Assembly (NCBI RefSeq): GCF_000613285.1
Contig: NZ_BAIN01000013.1
Coordinates: 1 to 61,096, forward strand
Source of the DNA: Acetobacter papayae JCM 25143
Lineage (GTDB): Bacteria; Pseudomonadota; Alphaproteobacteria; Acetobacterales; Acetobacteraceae
Length of the DNA: 61,096 bases
Reading direction: 5' to 3'
In this document: one piece after another, positions 1-9,700 of the stretch
Numbering within the stretch: the first letter of the stretch is position 1
How the letters are laid out: every line of letters starts with the position of its first letter
Notes under the pieces: generated by a model
Databases searched by the model: none
What the model was told of the DNA's origin: nothing
Seen by the model: the letters and a program-made list of their open reading frames with translations, nothing else
Translations under genes and position numbers: made by a program

Positions 1-2025
1 GTCCTGCCCTTCATCCGCGTCTTCCTCGGTATCGGCATCCGCGTGCTGAGTGGCATCGGACTGGGCGTTTTCGTTCCCGCCACCACCACGACGGCGACGG
101 CGACGGCGGCGACGGCGGCGCGGCTCGTCCTCACCCTGAGCACCGGCTTCACCCTGCACGGCGGCCTCGGCTTCATTCTGCCGGGGCTGTGCCTGTGCCA
201 CAGGCTGCGTGGCCTGTGTGGTGGGCAGGTTTTCTTCCGTCGCGGGCTCGTCGGCCACCACGTTTTCAACCGGGGCAAGCTGAGTGGCCTGCTGCGATGC
301 CGACGGATGGCGCGCACTCTGGCGACGCTCGATGCGGATTTCCGGCACCTGCAGCGTGGCGTCAGGCGAGAACAGAACCTCCATCTGGTGGCGCTGTTCG
401 ATCTGGCCCAGCCAGTCGCGCTTGTTGTTCAGGATATAGAAAGCGATATCCGCGGCGACATGCACCGTAATGGCCGAGGCCCGGCGGCGTGCGCCTTCTT
501 CTTCCACGGAGCGGAGCACATGCAGGGCGGAGCTTTCCACGCTGCGGGTAACGCCGGTGCCATTGCAGTGCGGGCAGGGCACGAAAGCCGCTTCCGCCAC
601 CGAGGGGCGCAGCCGCTGGCGTGACATTTCCAGCAACCCGAAATGGGAGATGGAGCCAATCTGGATGCGGGCGCGGTCGTTGCGCAGGGCGTCCTTCAGG
701 CGGCGCTCGATCATGGCGTTGTGACGGCGGGACTCCATGTCGATGAAGTCGATCACAATCAGCCCGGCAAGGTCGCGCAGGCGGAGCTGGCGCGCCACTT
801 CATCTGCCGCTTCCTGATTGGTGCGGAAGGCGGTTTCCTCGATGTTGCGCTGGCTTGTGGCCTTGCCCGAGTTCACGTCGATCGCGACGAGTGCCTCGGT
901 CTGGTTGATAACCAGATACCCACCCGAGCGCAGCGGCACCACGGGGGAGAACATGGCATCAAGGTGCCCTTCCACCTGATAATGGGTGAAGAGGGGCTGG
1001 TTTTCCTTGTTCCACAGCCGCACTTTTTCGGCGTGCTGGGGCATGAGCATGCGCATGAAGTCGCGGGCGGCTTTCCAGCCACTTTCGCCATCCACCACGA
1101 TCTCGCTCACATCACGCGTATACACATCGCGGATGGCGCGTTTGACCAGACTGGCTTCCTCATAGATCAGCGCCGGGGCCATGGAGCCCAGCGTATGATC
1201 GCGGATGTCATCCCACAGGTGCAGCAGGTATTCGCAGTCACGGGTGATTTCCGGTCCGGGGCGCTGTGCGCCTGCGGTGCGGACAATCATGGCCATGCCG
1301 CGTGGCAGGTTCAGCCCGCTGATGATATCGCGCAGGCGCTTGCGGTCGGGCACGGAGGTAATCTTGCGCGACACACCGCCGCCACGCAGGGCGTTGGGCA
1401 TCAGCACGCAGTAGCGGCCGGCCAGCGATACATAGGTGGTCAGCGCGGCACCCTTGTTGCCGCGTTCTTCCTTGACCACCTGCACCAGCATGACCTGACG
1501 GCGGCGAATGACTTCCTGAATACGGTAATTGCGCAGGAAACGGGCAATGCGCTTCTGGATCAGCGCTTCCTCGCCCGTATCGGTTTCACCGCTCACATAT
1601 TCCGGGGCATCGGCCTGTTCGGACGAGGGGGCGTCTTCGCCTTCTTCAGAGGGTTCGGCACCTTCCGCGTCCTCGGCGGAGGCGCTGGGGGCGTCCCCTT
1701 CCTCATCTTCGTCCTCGGCGTTTTGGAGCAGGGTTTCTTCTTCGGCCTGCAGGGCCAGAAGCTGCTCACGATCCGCTACGGGGATCTGATAGTAATCCGG
1801 GTGGATTTCGCTGAAGGCCAGAAAGCCGTGCCGGTTGCCACCATATTCCACAAAAGCGGCCTGAAGGCTGGGTTCAACCCGGATAACACGTGCTAGGTAG
1901 ATGTTGCCTTTGAGCTGCTTTTTGGCAGCCGATTCAACATCGTAATCTTCAAGTCTGTTTCCATCCATCACGACCACGCGCGTTTCTTCCGCGTGTGTCG
2001 CGTCGATAAGCATCCGCTTTGACAT
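1..2025 (-). CDS. rne: Ribonuclease E (partial, C-terminus off the window)
   Basis: Endoribonuclease of the RNA degradosome and rRNA/tRNA processing. The reading frame is open from the ATG at 2025 down to base 1 (675 codons), so the C-terminus lies outside. The start MSKRMLIDATHAEETRV follows a GGAG about 10 bases upstream. An N-terminal S1-type domain carries a long acidic Glu/Asp/Ala insertion at about residues 90-135, common in alphaproteobacterial RNase E. The two catalytic aspartates sit in LVAIDVNSGK (about residue 380) and LIVIDFIDM (about 425). The Zn-link cysteines are in CPHCNGTG (about 483). An arginine-rich run followed by a glycine run (about residues 635-650) marks the RNA-binding, degradosome-scaffold part. 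No frameshift was seen in it. Family assignment is secure. Confidence 0.96.
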   Translation of the reverse strand, partial: MSKRMLIDATHAEETRVVVMDGNRLEDYDVESAAKKQLKGNIYLARVIRVEPSLQAAFVEYGGNRHGFLAFSEIHPDYYQIPVADREQLLALQAEEETLLQNAEDEDEEGDAPSASAEDAEGAEPSEEGEDAPSSEQADAPEYVSGETDTGEEALIQKRIARFLRNYRIQEVIRRRQVMLVQVVKEERGNKGAALTTYVSLAGRYCVLMPNALRGGGVSRKITSVPDRKRLRDIISGLNLPRGMAMIVRTAGAQRPGPEITRDCEYLLHLWDDIRDHTLGSMAPALIYEEASLVKRAIRDVYTRDVSEIVVDGESGWKAARDFMRMLMPQHAEKVRLWNKENQPLFTHYQVEGHLDAMFSPVVPLRSGGYLVINQTEALVAIDVNSGKATSQRNIEETAFRTNQEAADEVARQLRLRDLAGLIVIDFIDMESRRHNAMIERRLKDALRNDRARIQIGSISHFGLLEMSRQRLRPSVAEAAFVPCPHCNGTGVTRSVESSALHVLRSVEEEGARRRASAITVHVAADIAFYILNNKRDWLGQIEQRHQMEVLFSPDATLQVPEIRIERRQSARHPSASQQATQLAPVENVVADEPATEENLPTTQATQPVAQAQPRQNEAEAAVQGEAGAQGEDEPRRRRRRRRRRRGGGGNENAQSDATQHADADTEEDADEGQD

Positions 2026-2572
2026 AAAAAAAACAACTCCGGTGCGCAGGTGGCCAGCCCGTGCCGCGCTGCTGCCACAAGGGCATAACGTGGCGCGGGG
2101 GCGCTTCCTGCGGGTAAAAAGAGGCATGAACTGGAACACGGATAGCGCTTGCGCCCCAACCGACCGGAAGCCACGGCGCGGCACCAGCCAGGGGGCATGC
2201 CACCTGCGGTCTGTCCGTCGTGTTCAGGGCGTTGAAACGGGCGATTGTCACGTGTCCTTTGTTATGTGCGCCGACTTCTGATGCTCCATACCGGGCCACC
2301 CTCAATCCGGGCGGCCTGCGGGCGTTGCGGGCCAGAAACTGGAACACAGTCTGCACGGCGGGCATTAAAGCCCTTTTTCCATGCACAATAAGCATGGCGC
2401 AAATACTGGCTGTCTGCAAGACATTCATGTGACAGCCATATGACAACGCGACCAGAAGGCTTTGGCTAGTCTGAGATAAGTAGACTGTGGGGCATTTTAT
2501 CCAGCGTGATTTCTTGGCACAGGGAGCGCGCACGGTGCTAGACTTTGCGGGGAATGCTGTCAGGGAGAGCCA
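2026..2572. other. 547-base divergent intergenic region; long rne leader
   Basis: No convincing gene lies here. The region separates the divergent rne (minus) and amidase (plus) genes. In other bacteria rne is autoregulated through a long structured 5' leader, so much of this space may be rne leader; that is inference. A 194-codon minus-strand reading frame crosses it but resembles no family I know and runs out of frame into rne. A weak sigma70-like pair for the amidase is TTGGCA (2514-2519) with TAGACT (2539-2544), spacing 19. Confidence 0.45.
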
Positions 2573-3477
2573 ATGTCGCAGGATGGCGGGAAAAATTCCG
2601 GGGTAATGCAGTCTTATCCTACCGAAGATGCGCTTTACGGGCGTGGCTCTTCAGGGCTTTTACTCCCGAGGCGCCTTATTCTCGGTGGTGTTGCGGTGGG
2701 GGTGCCGTGCCGTGGGCTGGCGCGCTGGCGCGTGCGGCGCATCATGCCCCCAAGCTTGCGGCCCCTGCGATTATTGGCGGGGCGGAGCCGCCCAAGCCCC
2801 TGATCATGCTCGACCCCGGGCATGGCGGTAAGGACCCCGGCGCTATCGGCCTGTCCGGCACGTATGAAAAGCATGTGGCCGAGGCAGCGGGGCAGGAATT
2901 GCGGAACCAGCTTCTGGCAACGGGCCGCTATCGTGTCGCCATGACGCGCAGCAGCGATCACTTCATTCCACTGGCAGGGCGGGTTGAACTGGCGCAGCAG
3001 CATGGTGCGGCGCTGTTTTTGTCCATGCATGCGGATGCCCTGCATAATCCTTCGGTGCGTGGGGCGAGTGTCTATACGCATGCCCATGGCGCATCCGACA
3101 CGCAGACGGCTGATCTGGCGCGCACGGAAAACAGTGCGGACCGTTACGGTGGTCCGCTGGTGCATGGGGCCTCGCCCGAGGTGCAGCAGATTCTGGCCAG
3201 TCTGGTTACGGAGGAAACACGCACGGGCTCGGCGCATATGGCGCAGGCGGTGGTGTCCTCTTTCCGCTCACGTGTGCTGCTGCTGTCGCACCCACACCGG
3301 CATGCCGCCTTTGCGGTGCTGAAATCGGCCCAGATTCCCTCTGTGCTGGTGGAGATGGGTTTCATGTCCAACAGGCTGGACGAGGCAGCACTCAAGCAGG
3401 CCGGGCACCGGGCGATGGTTGCAGGTGCGCTGTGCGATGCCATTAACCGCTACTTTGCCGCAGCGGGCGCGGGCTAG
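2573..3477 (+). CDS. N-acetylmuramoyl-L-alanine amidase (Amidase_3), Tat-exported, one frameshift
   Basis: Zinc amidase that cleaves septal peptidoglycan between MurNAc and the peptide stem (AmiA/B/C family). The true start is the ATG at 2573, which has GGGAGAG 5 bases upstream. It gives a twin-arginine signal, LPRRLILGG at residues 31-39, as in the Tat-exported AmiA and AmiC of E. coli. The frame breaks in a five-G run near 2697-2701. Adding one G restores GVAVGGAVPWAG and a continuous protein of about 301 residues. The catalytic domain shows LDPGHGG (Zn His), a Glu in TYEKH, SMHAD (Zn His) and VEMGFMSN (catalytic Glu). Without the correction, a frame starting at 2545 would lack the export signal. 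Confidence 0.9.
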
Positions 3478-3510
3478 CCGGATAGGCTTTATATTATTGT
3501 TCGGGAGAGA

Positions 3511-3597
3511 TGGTGCCCAGAAGAAGACTCGAACTTCCACGACCTTGCGGCCACAGGTACCTGAAACCTGCGCGTCTACCAATTCCGCCATCTGGGC
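3511..3597 (-). tRNA. tRNA-Leu (CAG), copy 1
   Basis: The 87-base gene has an acceptor stem GCCCAGA paired with TCTGGGC and an encoded CCA at 3511-3513. The anticodon loop TTCAGGT holds the anticodon CAG. A long variable arm marks a class II tRNA, and the T-arm contains GTTCGAGTC. It decodes CUG, the commonest leucine codon in a high-GC genome. Its own promoter lies at 3636-3664. Confidence 0.96.
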
Positions 3598-3635
3598 ACA
3601 AACGGCAACCCGCTTGAAGCAGGCTGGTGAAGAGG

Positions 3636-3664
3636 CGTTTACCGTGGGTGCGGGTGGGCGTCAA
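3636..3664 (-). promoter_or_regulatory. Promoter of tRNA-Leu copy 1
   Basis: Read on the minus strand, a -35 box TTGACG (3659-3664) is followed by exactly 17 bases and a -10 box TAAACG (3636-3641). The -10 box is about 38 bases before the tRNA. The same boxes and spacing recur in copy 2 while the spacer has diverged, which supports function. Confidence 0.8.
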
Positions 3665-3794
3665 CTGGCAAAACGTGGTGCGAGTGGAAAATAAATTACG
3701 CCATATCAGGGGTTTGTGTACAGCAAGGTAAAAGCTGACCCAAGCGAGAGGGTGGCTCCCCAAAGGGGATGTATTTATTTTTATTTGGGAGAGA

Positions 3795-3881
3795 TGGTGC
3801 CCAGAAGAAGACTCGAACTTCCACGACCTTGCGGCCACAGGTACCTGAAACCTGCGCGTCTACCAATTCCGCCATCTGGGC
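3795..3881 (-). tRNA. tRNA-Leu (CAG), copy 2
   Basis: An identical 87-base tRNA-Leu(CAG) with encoded CCA at 3795-3797. It is transcribed toward copy 1, so the two could also be read through as one transcript. No strong terminator lies between them. Confidence 0.96.
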
Positions 3882-3919
3882 TCAAATGGCAACCCGCTCG
3901 GAGCAGGCTGGTGGAGAGG

Positions 3920-3948
3920 CGTTTACCGTGGGTGTGAGGGCACGTCAA
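3920..3948 (-). promoter_or_regulatory. Promoter of tRNA-Leu copy 2
   Basis: On the minus strand TTGACG (3943-3948), 17 bases, then TAAACG (3920-3925). The boxes are identical to copy 1, while the spacer differs at several positions. Confidence 0.8.
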
Positions 3949-4162
3949 CGCACAAAATGTATTTTTTCTGAAACAGGCAAAAAGAATCCTGTCCGCTCCG
4001 CCACTTGACCACATTCCTGTGAAGGTAAAGGGGAATTCCCTGTGGGGAGGTTCCCGAGTGTGCGTGATTGGGTCACACTCCACCTACACATCACGGTCGT
4101 CGGGGGCCGGGCGCGTGTTCTGTGTCCGGTGTGCTGCTGGCGGCATGCGGAAAGGCAGGGTC

Positions 4163-5124
4163 ATGAGTGTAAGCGGGACGGCGGTCGTTTTTGGTGGCGG
4201 CGGTTTTGTCGGGCAGTATGTCGTGCAGTTTCTGGCGCAGGCTGGCTACATGGTGCGCGTGGCCAGCCGCAGGCCGGACCGTGGTGCGCTGCTGCGGCCT
4301 CTGGGGCGTGTGGGGCAGGTGGCGCCGTTCTATGCCAGCGTGCGGGATGAGCAATCCGTGGCCTGCGTGGTGCGTGGGGCGGATGTGGTGATCAATCTTG
4401 CGGCGGTGCTGGGTCATCGGGCGGGCAGACTCTTCAGGCGGTCAATGTGGAGGGGGCGGGGCGTGTGGCTCGCTTAGCCGCGCAGGCGGGTGTGGCGCGT
4501 TTCGTGCATATGTCCGCCCTTGGGTGCGGGCCGGAAGATAATGCGCCATCCGCTTACGGGCGCAGTCGGGCGGAGGGTGAAAATGCCGTCAAGCAGTACC
4601 GGCCCGATGCCGCTATTGTGCGCCCGTCCGTGATTTTTGGGCCTGAGGATCGTTTTTTCAATCTGTTCGCCACGCTGGTGCGCTACCTGCCTGTTTTGCC
4701 GGTTTATGAGCCCGATACGCGGGTGCAGCCTGTTTATGTGGGTGATGTGGCAGAGGTGGTGGGTAGGCTTGCCACGCAGGATGGTTACGTGGCCCGGAGC
4801 TGGCCGCTGGGTGGACCGCAGGTTATGTCTATGTGTGAGATTGCACGGCTGGTGTTGAAAGAAACCGGGCGCGACAAATCCCTGCTGCATGTGCCGTTGT
4901 CTCTCGCCCGGCTTCAGGCTTGGGTTTTGGAAAAACTGCCGGGCAAGCTGCTAACGCGCGATCAGTTGCTCATGCTCTCGCGCGATACGGTCATGCCCGC
5001 GAACGAATCGGGGTTTGAGCCGTTCGGGCTGGTGCCGCGCAGTGTGGCCTCCTGTGTGCCGTTTTATCTGGAGCGCTACCGGGCTGGGGGTGGTCGCGCG
5101 GGTATTTTTGTTCCTGAGCGGTGA
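4163..5124 (+). CDS. NAD(P)-binding epimerase/reductase, NDUFA9-like, one frameshift
   Basis: Short-chain/extended Rossmann protein resembling the complex I assembly or accessory protein NDUFA9 and related atypical epimerases. The ATG at 4163 gives MSVSGTAVVFGGGGFVGQ, a GxxGxxG dinucleotide site at the N-terminus. The frame breaks near 4423-4425 in GGGCGGGCAG. One extra G restores HRAGQTLQAVNVEGAG and a protein of about 320 residues. Further landmarks are SALGCGPEDNAPSAYGRSRAE (the YxxxK position reads YGRSR, so lysine is absent), RPSVIFGPEDRFFN and the PVYVGDVAEVV substrate-side motif. The missing lysine fits a structural, NDUFA9-like role rather than an active epimerase. Its partner complex is not in this window. 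Confidence 0.8.
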
Positions 5125-5185
5125 TGCTGGGTGCTTTTTAGGGTAAAGATGTGTGATTTTTCTGCAGAAAACTGCCAGAAAACAC

Positions 5186-5212
5186 AAAAAGGACAGCAAT
5201 GCTGTCTTTTTA
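5186..5212. terminator. Intrinsic terminator after the epimerase gene
   Basis: GACAGC-AAT-GCTGTC hairpin flanked by an A run on the left and a T run on the right, so it could work in both directions. It lies 60 bases after the epimerase stop and separates it from gltD. Confidence 0.75.
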
Positions 5213-5297
5213 TTGCCCGTAGGAACGGGCAGGGTGCGCGTCGCTTGATTTAAGGGGCGAGGTCTGTCTGGCGCGCCCTGTCGTCCGGGGATTGCGC

Positions 5298-6746
5298 ATG
5301 ACAAACAAGATGCTGAAATTTGTCTCCGTTCAGCAGAGACAGCCGGAGAAACGCACGGCCGAAGATCGTCGCGCGGATTTTGACGAAATCTATACGGATT
5401 TCGTGCCTGCCGGTGCCGTGGAACAGTCCAGCCGCTGCTCGCAGTGCGGCGTGCCGTTCTGCTCGGTTCACTGCCCGCTGGGGAACAACATTCCCGACTG
5501 GCTGATGCTCACCGCTCAGGGGCGGCTGGAGGAAGCCTATGGCGTGTCCTCCGCCACCAACAGTTTTCCTGAAATCTGTGGCCGTATCTGCCCGCAGGAC
5601 AGGCTGTGCGAAGGCAACTGCGTGATCGAACCGGGGTTCGAGAGCGTGACCATTGGTGCCGTTGAGCGCTACATTACCGATACAGCTTTTGAAAACGGCT
5701 GGGTGCGCCCGACCCGTCCTTTCGCGGAGCGTGAGGAATCGGTGGGGATCGTTGGCGCAGGCCCAGCCGGGCTTGCCGCGGCCGAGCGCCTGCGTGCTGC
5801 CGGTTTTCAGGTGCATGTCTATGACCGTTACGACCGCGTGGGTGGTCTGCTGGTTTATGGTATTCCCGGCTTCAAGCTCGAAAAACATATCGTGGCCCGC
5901 CGTCATGATCTGCTGGTGGAAAGCGGCGTTACGTTCCACCTCGGTCAGGGGATTGGTAGCGGGGAAGGCGAACTGTCGTTCGACGCCCTGCGTGCGCGCC
6001 ACAATGCCGTACTGATTGCCACGGGTGTTTACAAGTCGCGCGAAATCGGTGGCCCCGGTGCAGGTCTGGCTGGAATCGAGCGCGCGCTTGATTACCTGAC
6101 CGCTTCCAACCGTCGCTCGCTGGGCGATGTCCTGCCGGATGACGCGCAGGCGCTGGATGCCAACGGCAAGAATGTGGTGGTGCTGGGTGGTGGCGATACC
6201 GCCATGGACTGCGTGCGCACCGCTATCCGTCAGGGTGCCAAATCCGTGCGCTGCCTCTACCGGCGCGACAAGGCGAACATGCCCGGCTCCGCCCGTGAAG
6301 TGAAAAACGCCGAGGAAGAAGGCGTGCAGTTCGAATGGCTGGCCGCTCCCGAGGCGTTCGTGGGCGATGGTCATGTTACGGGTGTGCGCGCCACGCGCAT
6401 GAAGCTGGGTCTGCCTGATGCCTCGGGCCGTCAGTCCGTGGAAGCGCTTGAAGGTTCTTCCTTCACGCTTGAGGCCGATCTGGTCATCAAGGCGCTGGGG
6501 TTTGATCCCGAGCCGCTGCCCCAGCTCTGGGCGCAGCCGGGGCTTGAGGTTTCGCGCTGGGGCACGCTCAAGGTTGGCCAGCAGGATTTCCAGACCACGG
6601 TGCCCGGCGTTTTTGCCGCGGGCGATATCGTGCGCGGCGCCAGCCTTGTGGTGTGGGCCATCAAGGACGGGCGTGAGGCTGCCGACAGCATTCAGCAGTG
6701 GATTGAAGCAAACAATACGGCACCCGCCGCGCAGGAGCAGGGTTGA
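5298..6746 (+). CDS. gltD: Glutamate synthase (NADPH) small subunit
   Basis: The beta subunit of GOGAT passes electrons from NADPH through FAD and iron-sulfur clusters to GltB. The ATG at 5298 gives MTNKMLKFVSV, with GGGG 7 bases upstream; a TTG two codons earlier is in frame but unlikely. The 482 residues match the family. The N-terminal cysteine motifs for 4Fe-4S clusters are CSQCGVPFC, HCPLGNNIPDW and CGRICPQDRLCEGNC. The FAD site is VGIVGAGPAGLAAAE and the NADPH site is VVVLGGGDTAMDC. It ends in GVFAAGDIVRGASLVVWAIKDG, the second FAD contact. It sits upstream of gltB, the reverse of the E. coli order, and overlaps it by one base (TGATG), so translation is probably coupled. Confidence 0.97.
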   Translation: MTNKMLKFVSVQQRQPEKRTAEDRRADFDEIYTDFVPAGAVEQSSRCSQCGVPFCSVHCPLGNNIPDWLMLTAQGRLEEAYGVSSATNSFPEICGRICPQDRLCEGNCVIEPGFESVTIGAVERYITDTAFENGWVRPTRPFAEREESVGIVGAGPAGLAAAERLRAAGFQVHVYDRYDRVGGLLVYGIPGFKLEKHIVARRHDLLVESGVTFHLGQGIGSGEGELSFDALRARHNAVLIATGVYKSREIGGPGAGLAGIERALDYLTASNRRSLGDVLPDDAQALDANGKNVVVLGGGDTAMDCVRTAIRQGAKSVRCLYRRDKANMPGSAREVKNAEEEGVQFEWLAAPEAFVGDGHVTGVRATRMKLGLPDASGRQSVEALEGSSFTLEADLVIKALGFDPEPLPQLWAQPGLEVSRWGTLKVGQQDFQTTVPGVFAAGDIVRGASLVVWAIKDGREAADSIQQWIEANNTAPAAQEQG

Positions 6747-9700
6747 TGACGATGGAACAGGTTCCGAACATGGAAAGCGGCGCGGAGTTCCTGAACGCGT
6801 GGGACGCCAACGTAACAGCGCTGGACGGGCTGTACGACCCGGCTGATGAGCGCGATTCCTGCGGTGTGGGCCTTATTGCTGCTCTCGACGGCCAGCGCCG
6901 CCGCGAGGTGGTGGAAGCCGGTATCGCAGCCCTGAAGGCCATCTGGCACCGTGGTGCTGTCGATGCCGACGGCAAGACGGGCGATGGCGCTGGTATTCAC
7001 GTTGAAATTCCGCAGGCGTTCTTTGCCGATGCCATCCGTCGTACGGGCGATAGCCCGGACAAGGGGCCGATTGCGGTGGGGCAGGTCTTTCTGCCCAAGA
7101 CTGATATGAGCGCGCAGGAACAGTGCCGCCAGATTATCGAAACCGAAATTCTGGCTCTGGGTTACGGCATTTACGGCTGGCGTCAGGTGCCGATTGACAC
7201 GGCCTGCATTGGTGAGAAAGCCAATGCGACCCGGCCTGAAATCGAACAGATCCTGATCCGCAACCTGCCTTGCCGGGACGAGGAAACGTTCGAGCGCGAC
7301 CTGTACGTGATCCGTCGGCGTATCGAAAAGGCGGCTATCGCAGCACAGGTTGACCTGTATATCTGCTCGCTCTCATGCCGCTCCCTTATCTATAAGGGCA
7401 TGTTTCTGGCCGAGCATCTGACGGAATTCTATCCTGATCTGCTCGACGAGCGGTTTATCAGCCGTTTTGCCATCTATCATCAGCGCTATTCGACCAACAC
7501 CTTCCCGACATGGAAGCTGGCGCAGCTTTCCGCCGTCTGGCGCATAATGGTGAAATCAACACCATTTCGGGCAACGTCAACTGGATGAAAAGTCACGAGA
7601 CGCGGCTTTCTCACCCCGATCTTGATCCGTGGATGAACGATATCAAGCCGCTGGTGCAGGCTGGTGGCTCCGATACCGCGACACTGGACAACGTGTTTGA
7701 ACTGCTGACCTTTGCCGGGCGTGATGCGCCTGCGGCCAAGGCTTTGATGATCCCGGCCAGCGTGGGGGGTAATTCCTCCATGAAGCAGGCGCATCGGGAC
7801 ATGTTCACCTACTGCAACGCGGTTATGGAACCGTGGGACGGCCCGGCCGCCCTGTGCGCCACCGATGGGCGCTGGATCGTTGCGGGGCTTGACCGTTCCG
7901 GCCTGCGTCCGCTGCGCTACACCATCACCACCGACAATCTGCTGATCGTGGGTTCGGAAACGGGTATGGTGCGCGTGCCTGACAACGCCATTGTCAGCCG
8001 TGGCCGCCTTGGCCCGGGCGAGATGATTGGCGTGGATCTGGACGAGGCGCGGCTGTACGGCAATGCCGAACTGCTTGATGTGCTGTCCGAACGTCAGGAT
8101 TTCTCGGACTGGATCAAGCGCACGCAAAAGGTCGGGCATCTGGTTCGTTCCGATGTGACGGAGCCCGCGCATTATACGGGCGACGAACTGCGCCGCCGCC
8201 AGCTTGCGGTTGGCACTACGCTTGAGGAACTGGAAGCCATTCTCCACCCCATGGTGGAAGATGCGAGCGAAGCCATCGGCTCCATGGGTGATGATACGCC
8301 TCTGGCCGTTCTGTCCTCACGCTATCGCGGGCTGTCGCATTATTTCCGCCAGATGTTCAGCCAGGTGACCAACCCGCCTATCGATTCCCTGCGTGAATCG
8401 GGTGTCATGAGCCTCGTGACGCGGCTGGGGAATCTGGGCAACATTCTCGACCAGTCGGCCGAGCAGTGCGCCATGCTGCAACTGCCCAGCCCAGTGCTGA
8501 CTTCGGGTGAATATGAAGCCCTGCGCGCGTTCTGTAAGGACGCGGGCTGTGTGATCGACTGCACCTTCCCCGCTGCCGATGGCGAGGCCGGCCTGCGTGA
8601 AGCCATTGCCCGTATTCGCCGTGAGGCCGAGGAAGGCGTGCGCCGTGGCTGCACCCATGTGTTCCTGACGGATGAGGATCAGTCCGCCGAACGCGCTTCC
8701 ATTCCCATGATTCTGGCTACGGCGGCGGTGCATACGCATCTGGTGCGCACCTCGCTGCGTACGTTCACCTCGCTGAACGTACGCACGGCCACGGCGCTGG
8801 ATGTGCATGCCATTGCGGTGACGATCGGGGTCGGTGCGACCACGGTCAACCCGTATCTGGCGCAGGAAAGCATTGCCGAGCGGCACCGTCGGGGCCTGTT
8901 TGGCGAGCGTAGCCTGCGTGAGTGCATGGAGCGTTATCGTAAGGCGGTGGACAAGGGTCTGCTCAAGATCATGTCCAAGATGGGTATTTCCATCGTGCGT
9001 CGTATCGTGGCGGCTGCAATTTCGAGGCCGTGGGCCTGTCCCGTGCGCTGGCGGCGGAATTCTTCCCCGGCATGCCCTCGCGCGTTTCCGGTATTGGCCT
9101 GTCGGGCATCGCTCGTAAGGTGCTGGGTCTGCACAAGCAGGCGTGGTCGGCGGCTTCCGCTCTGACCCTGCCGGTGGGCGGGCTGTACAAGATGCGCCGC
9201 ACCGGGGAGCAGCATGCGTTCGACGGCGGGGTGATCCACATGCTCCAGACCGCCGTGGCAACCGACAGCTTCACCACCTACAAGCGTTATGCCGATGCCG
9301 TGCGCGCGCAGCCCCCCGTGGCGCTGCGTGACCTGCTCGACTTCCGCGAAGGGCGCACGCCTATTCCGGTGGAAGAGGTCGAAAGCATTACGCAGCTGCG
9401 TAAGCGCCTGATCTCGCCCGCCATTTCTCTGGGTGCGCTCAGCCCCGAAGCGCATGAGACGCTCTCCATCGCCATGAACCGTATCGGTGCGAAATCCGAT
9501 TCCGGTGAAGGTGGTGAAGATCCGGCACGCGCCAAGCCGCGCCCCAATGGTGACAATGCCTCCTCTGCCATCAAGCAGGTGGCATCGGGCCGTTTTGGCG
9601 TGACCGCGCAGTATCTCAATGATTGCCGCGAGCTTGAAATCAAGGTGGCGCAGGGTGCCAAGCCGGGTGAAGGCGGGCAGTTGCCGGGCTTCAAGGTTAC

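Larger units (their letters stand above)
3503..3665. repeat. Tandem direct repeat, copy 1 (tRNA-Leu unit)
   Basis: This block of about 163 bases recurs 284 bases further on at 3787-3949. It contains the whole tRNA-Leu gene, the bases after its 3' end and its promoter. The tRNA bodies are identical. The flank up to the promoter is nearly so, with divergence concentrated in the promoter spacer. Confidence 0.85.
3787..3949. repeat. Tandem direct repeat, copy 2 (tRNA-Leu unit)
   Basis: Second copy of the block at 3503-3665. It carries the second tRNA-Leu and its promoter. The 120 bases between copies hold no gene that I can see. Confidence 0.85.

Noticed and set aside
43-1896. Two long plus-strand open frames (193 and 417 codons)
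   Set aside because: They are exactly antisense to rne in the register that lacks stops in high-GC genes, and their translations match no family.
1949-2533. A 194-codon minus-strand frame upstream of rne
   Set aside because: It runs out of frame into the certain rne start, has no ribosome site and no recognisable domain.
5250-6374. A 374-codon frame antisense to gltD
   Set aside because: Shadow of gltD; composition (many His, Gln, Arg) is typical of antisense frames.
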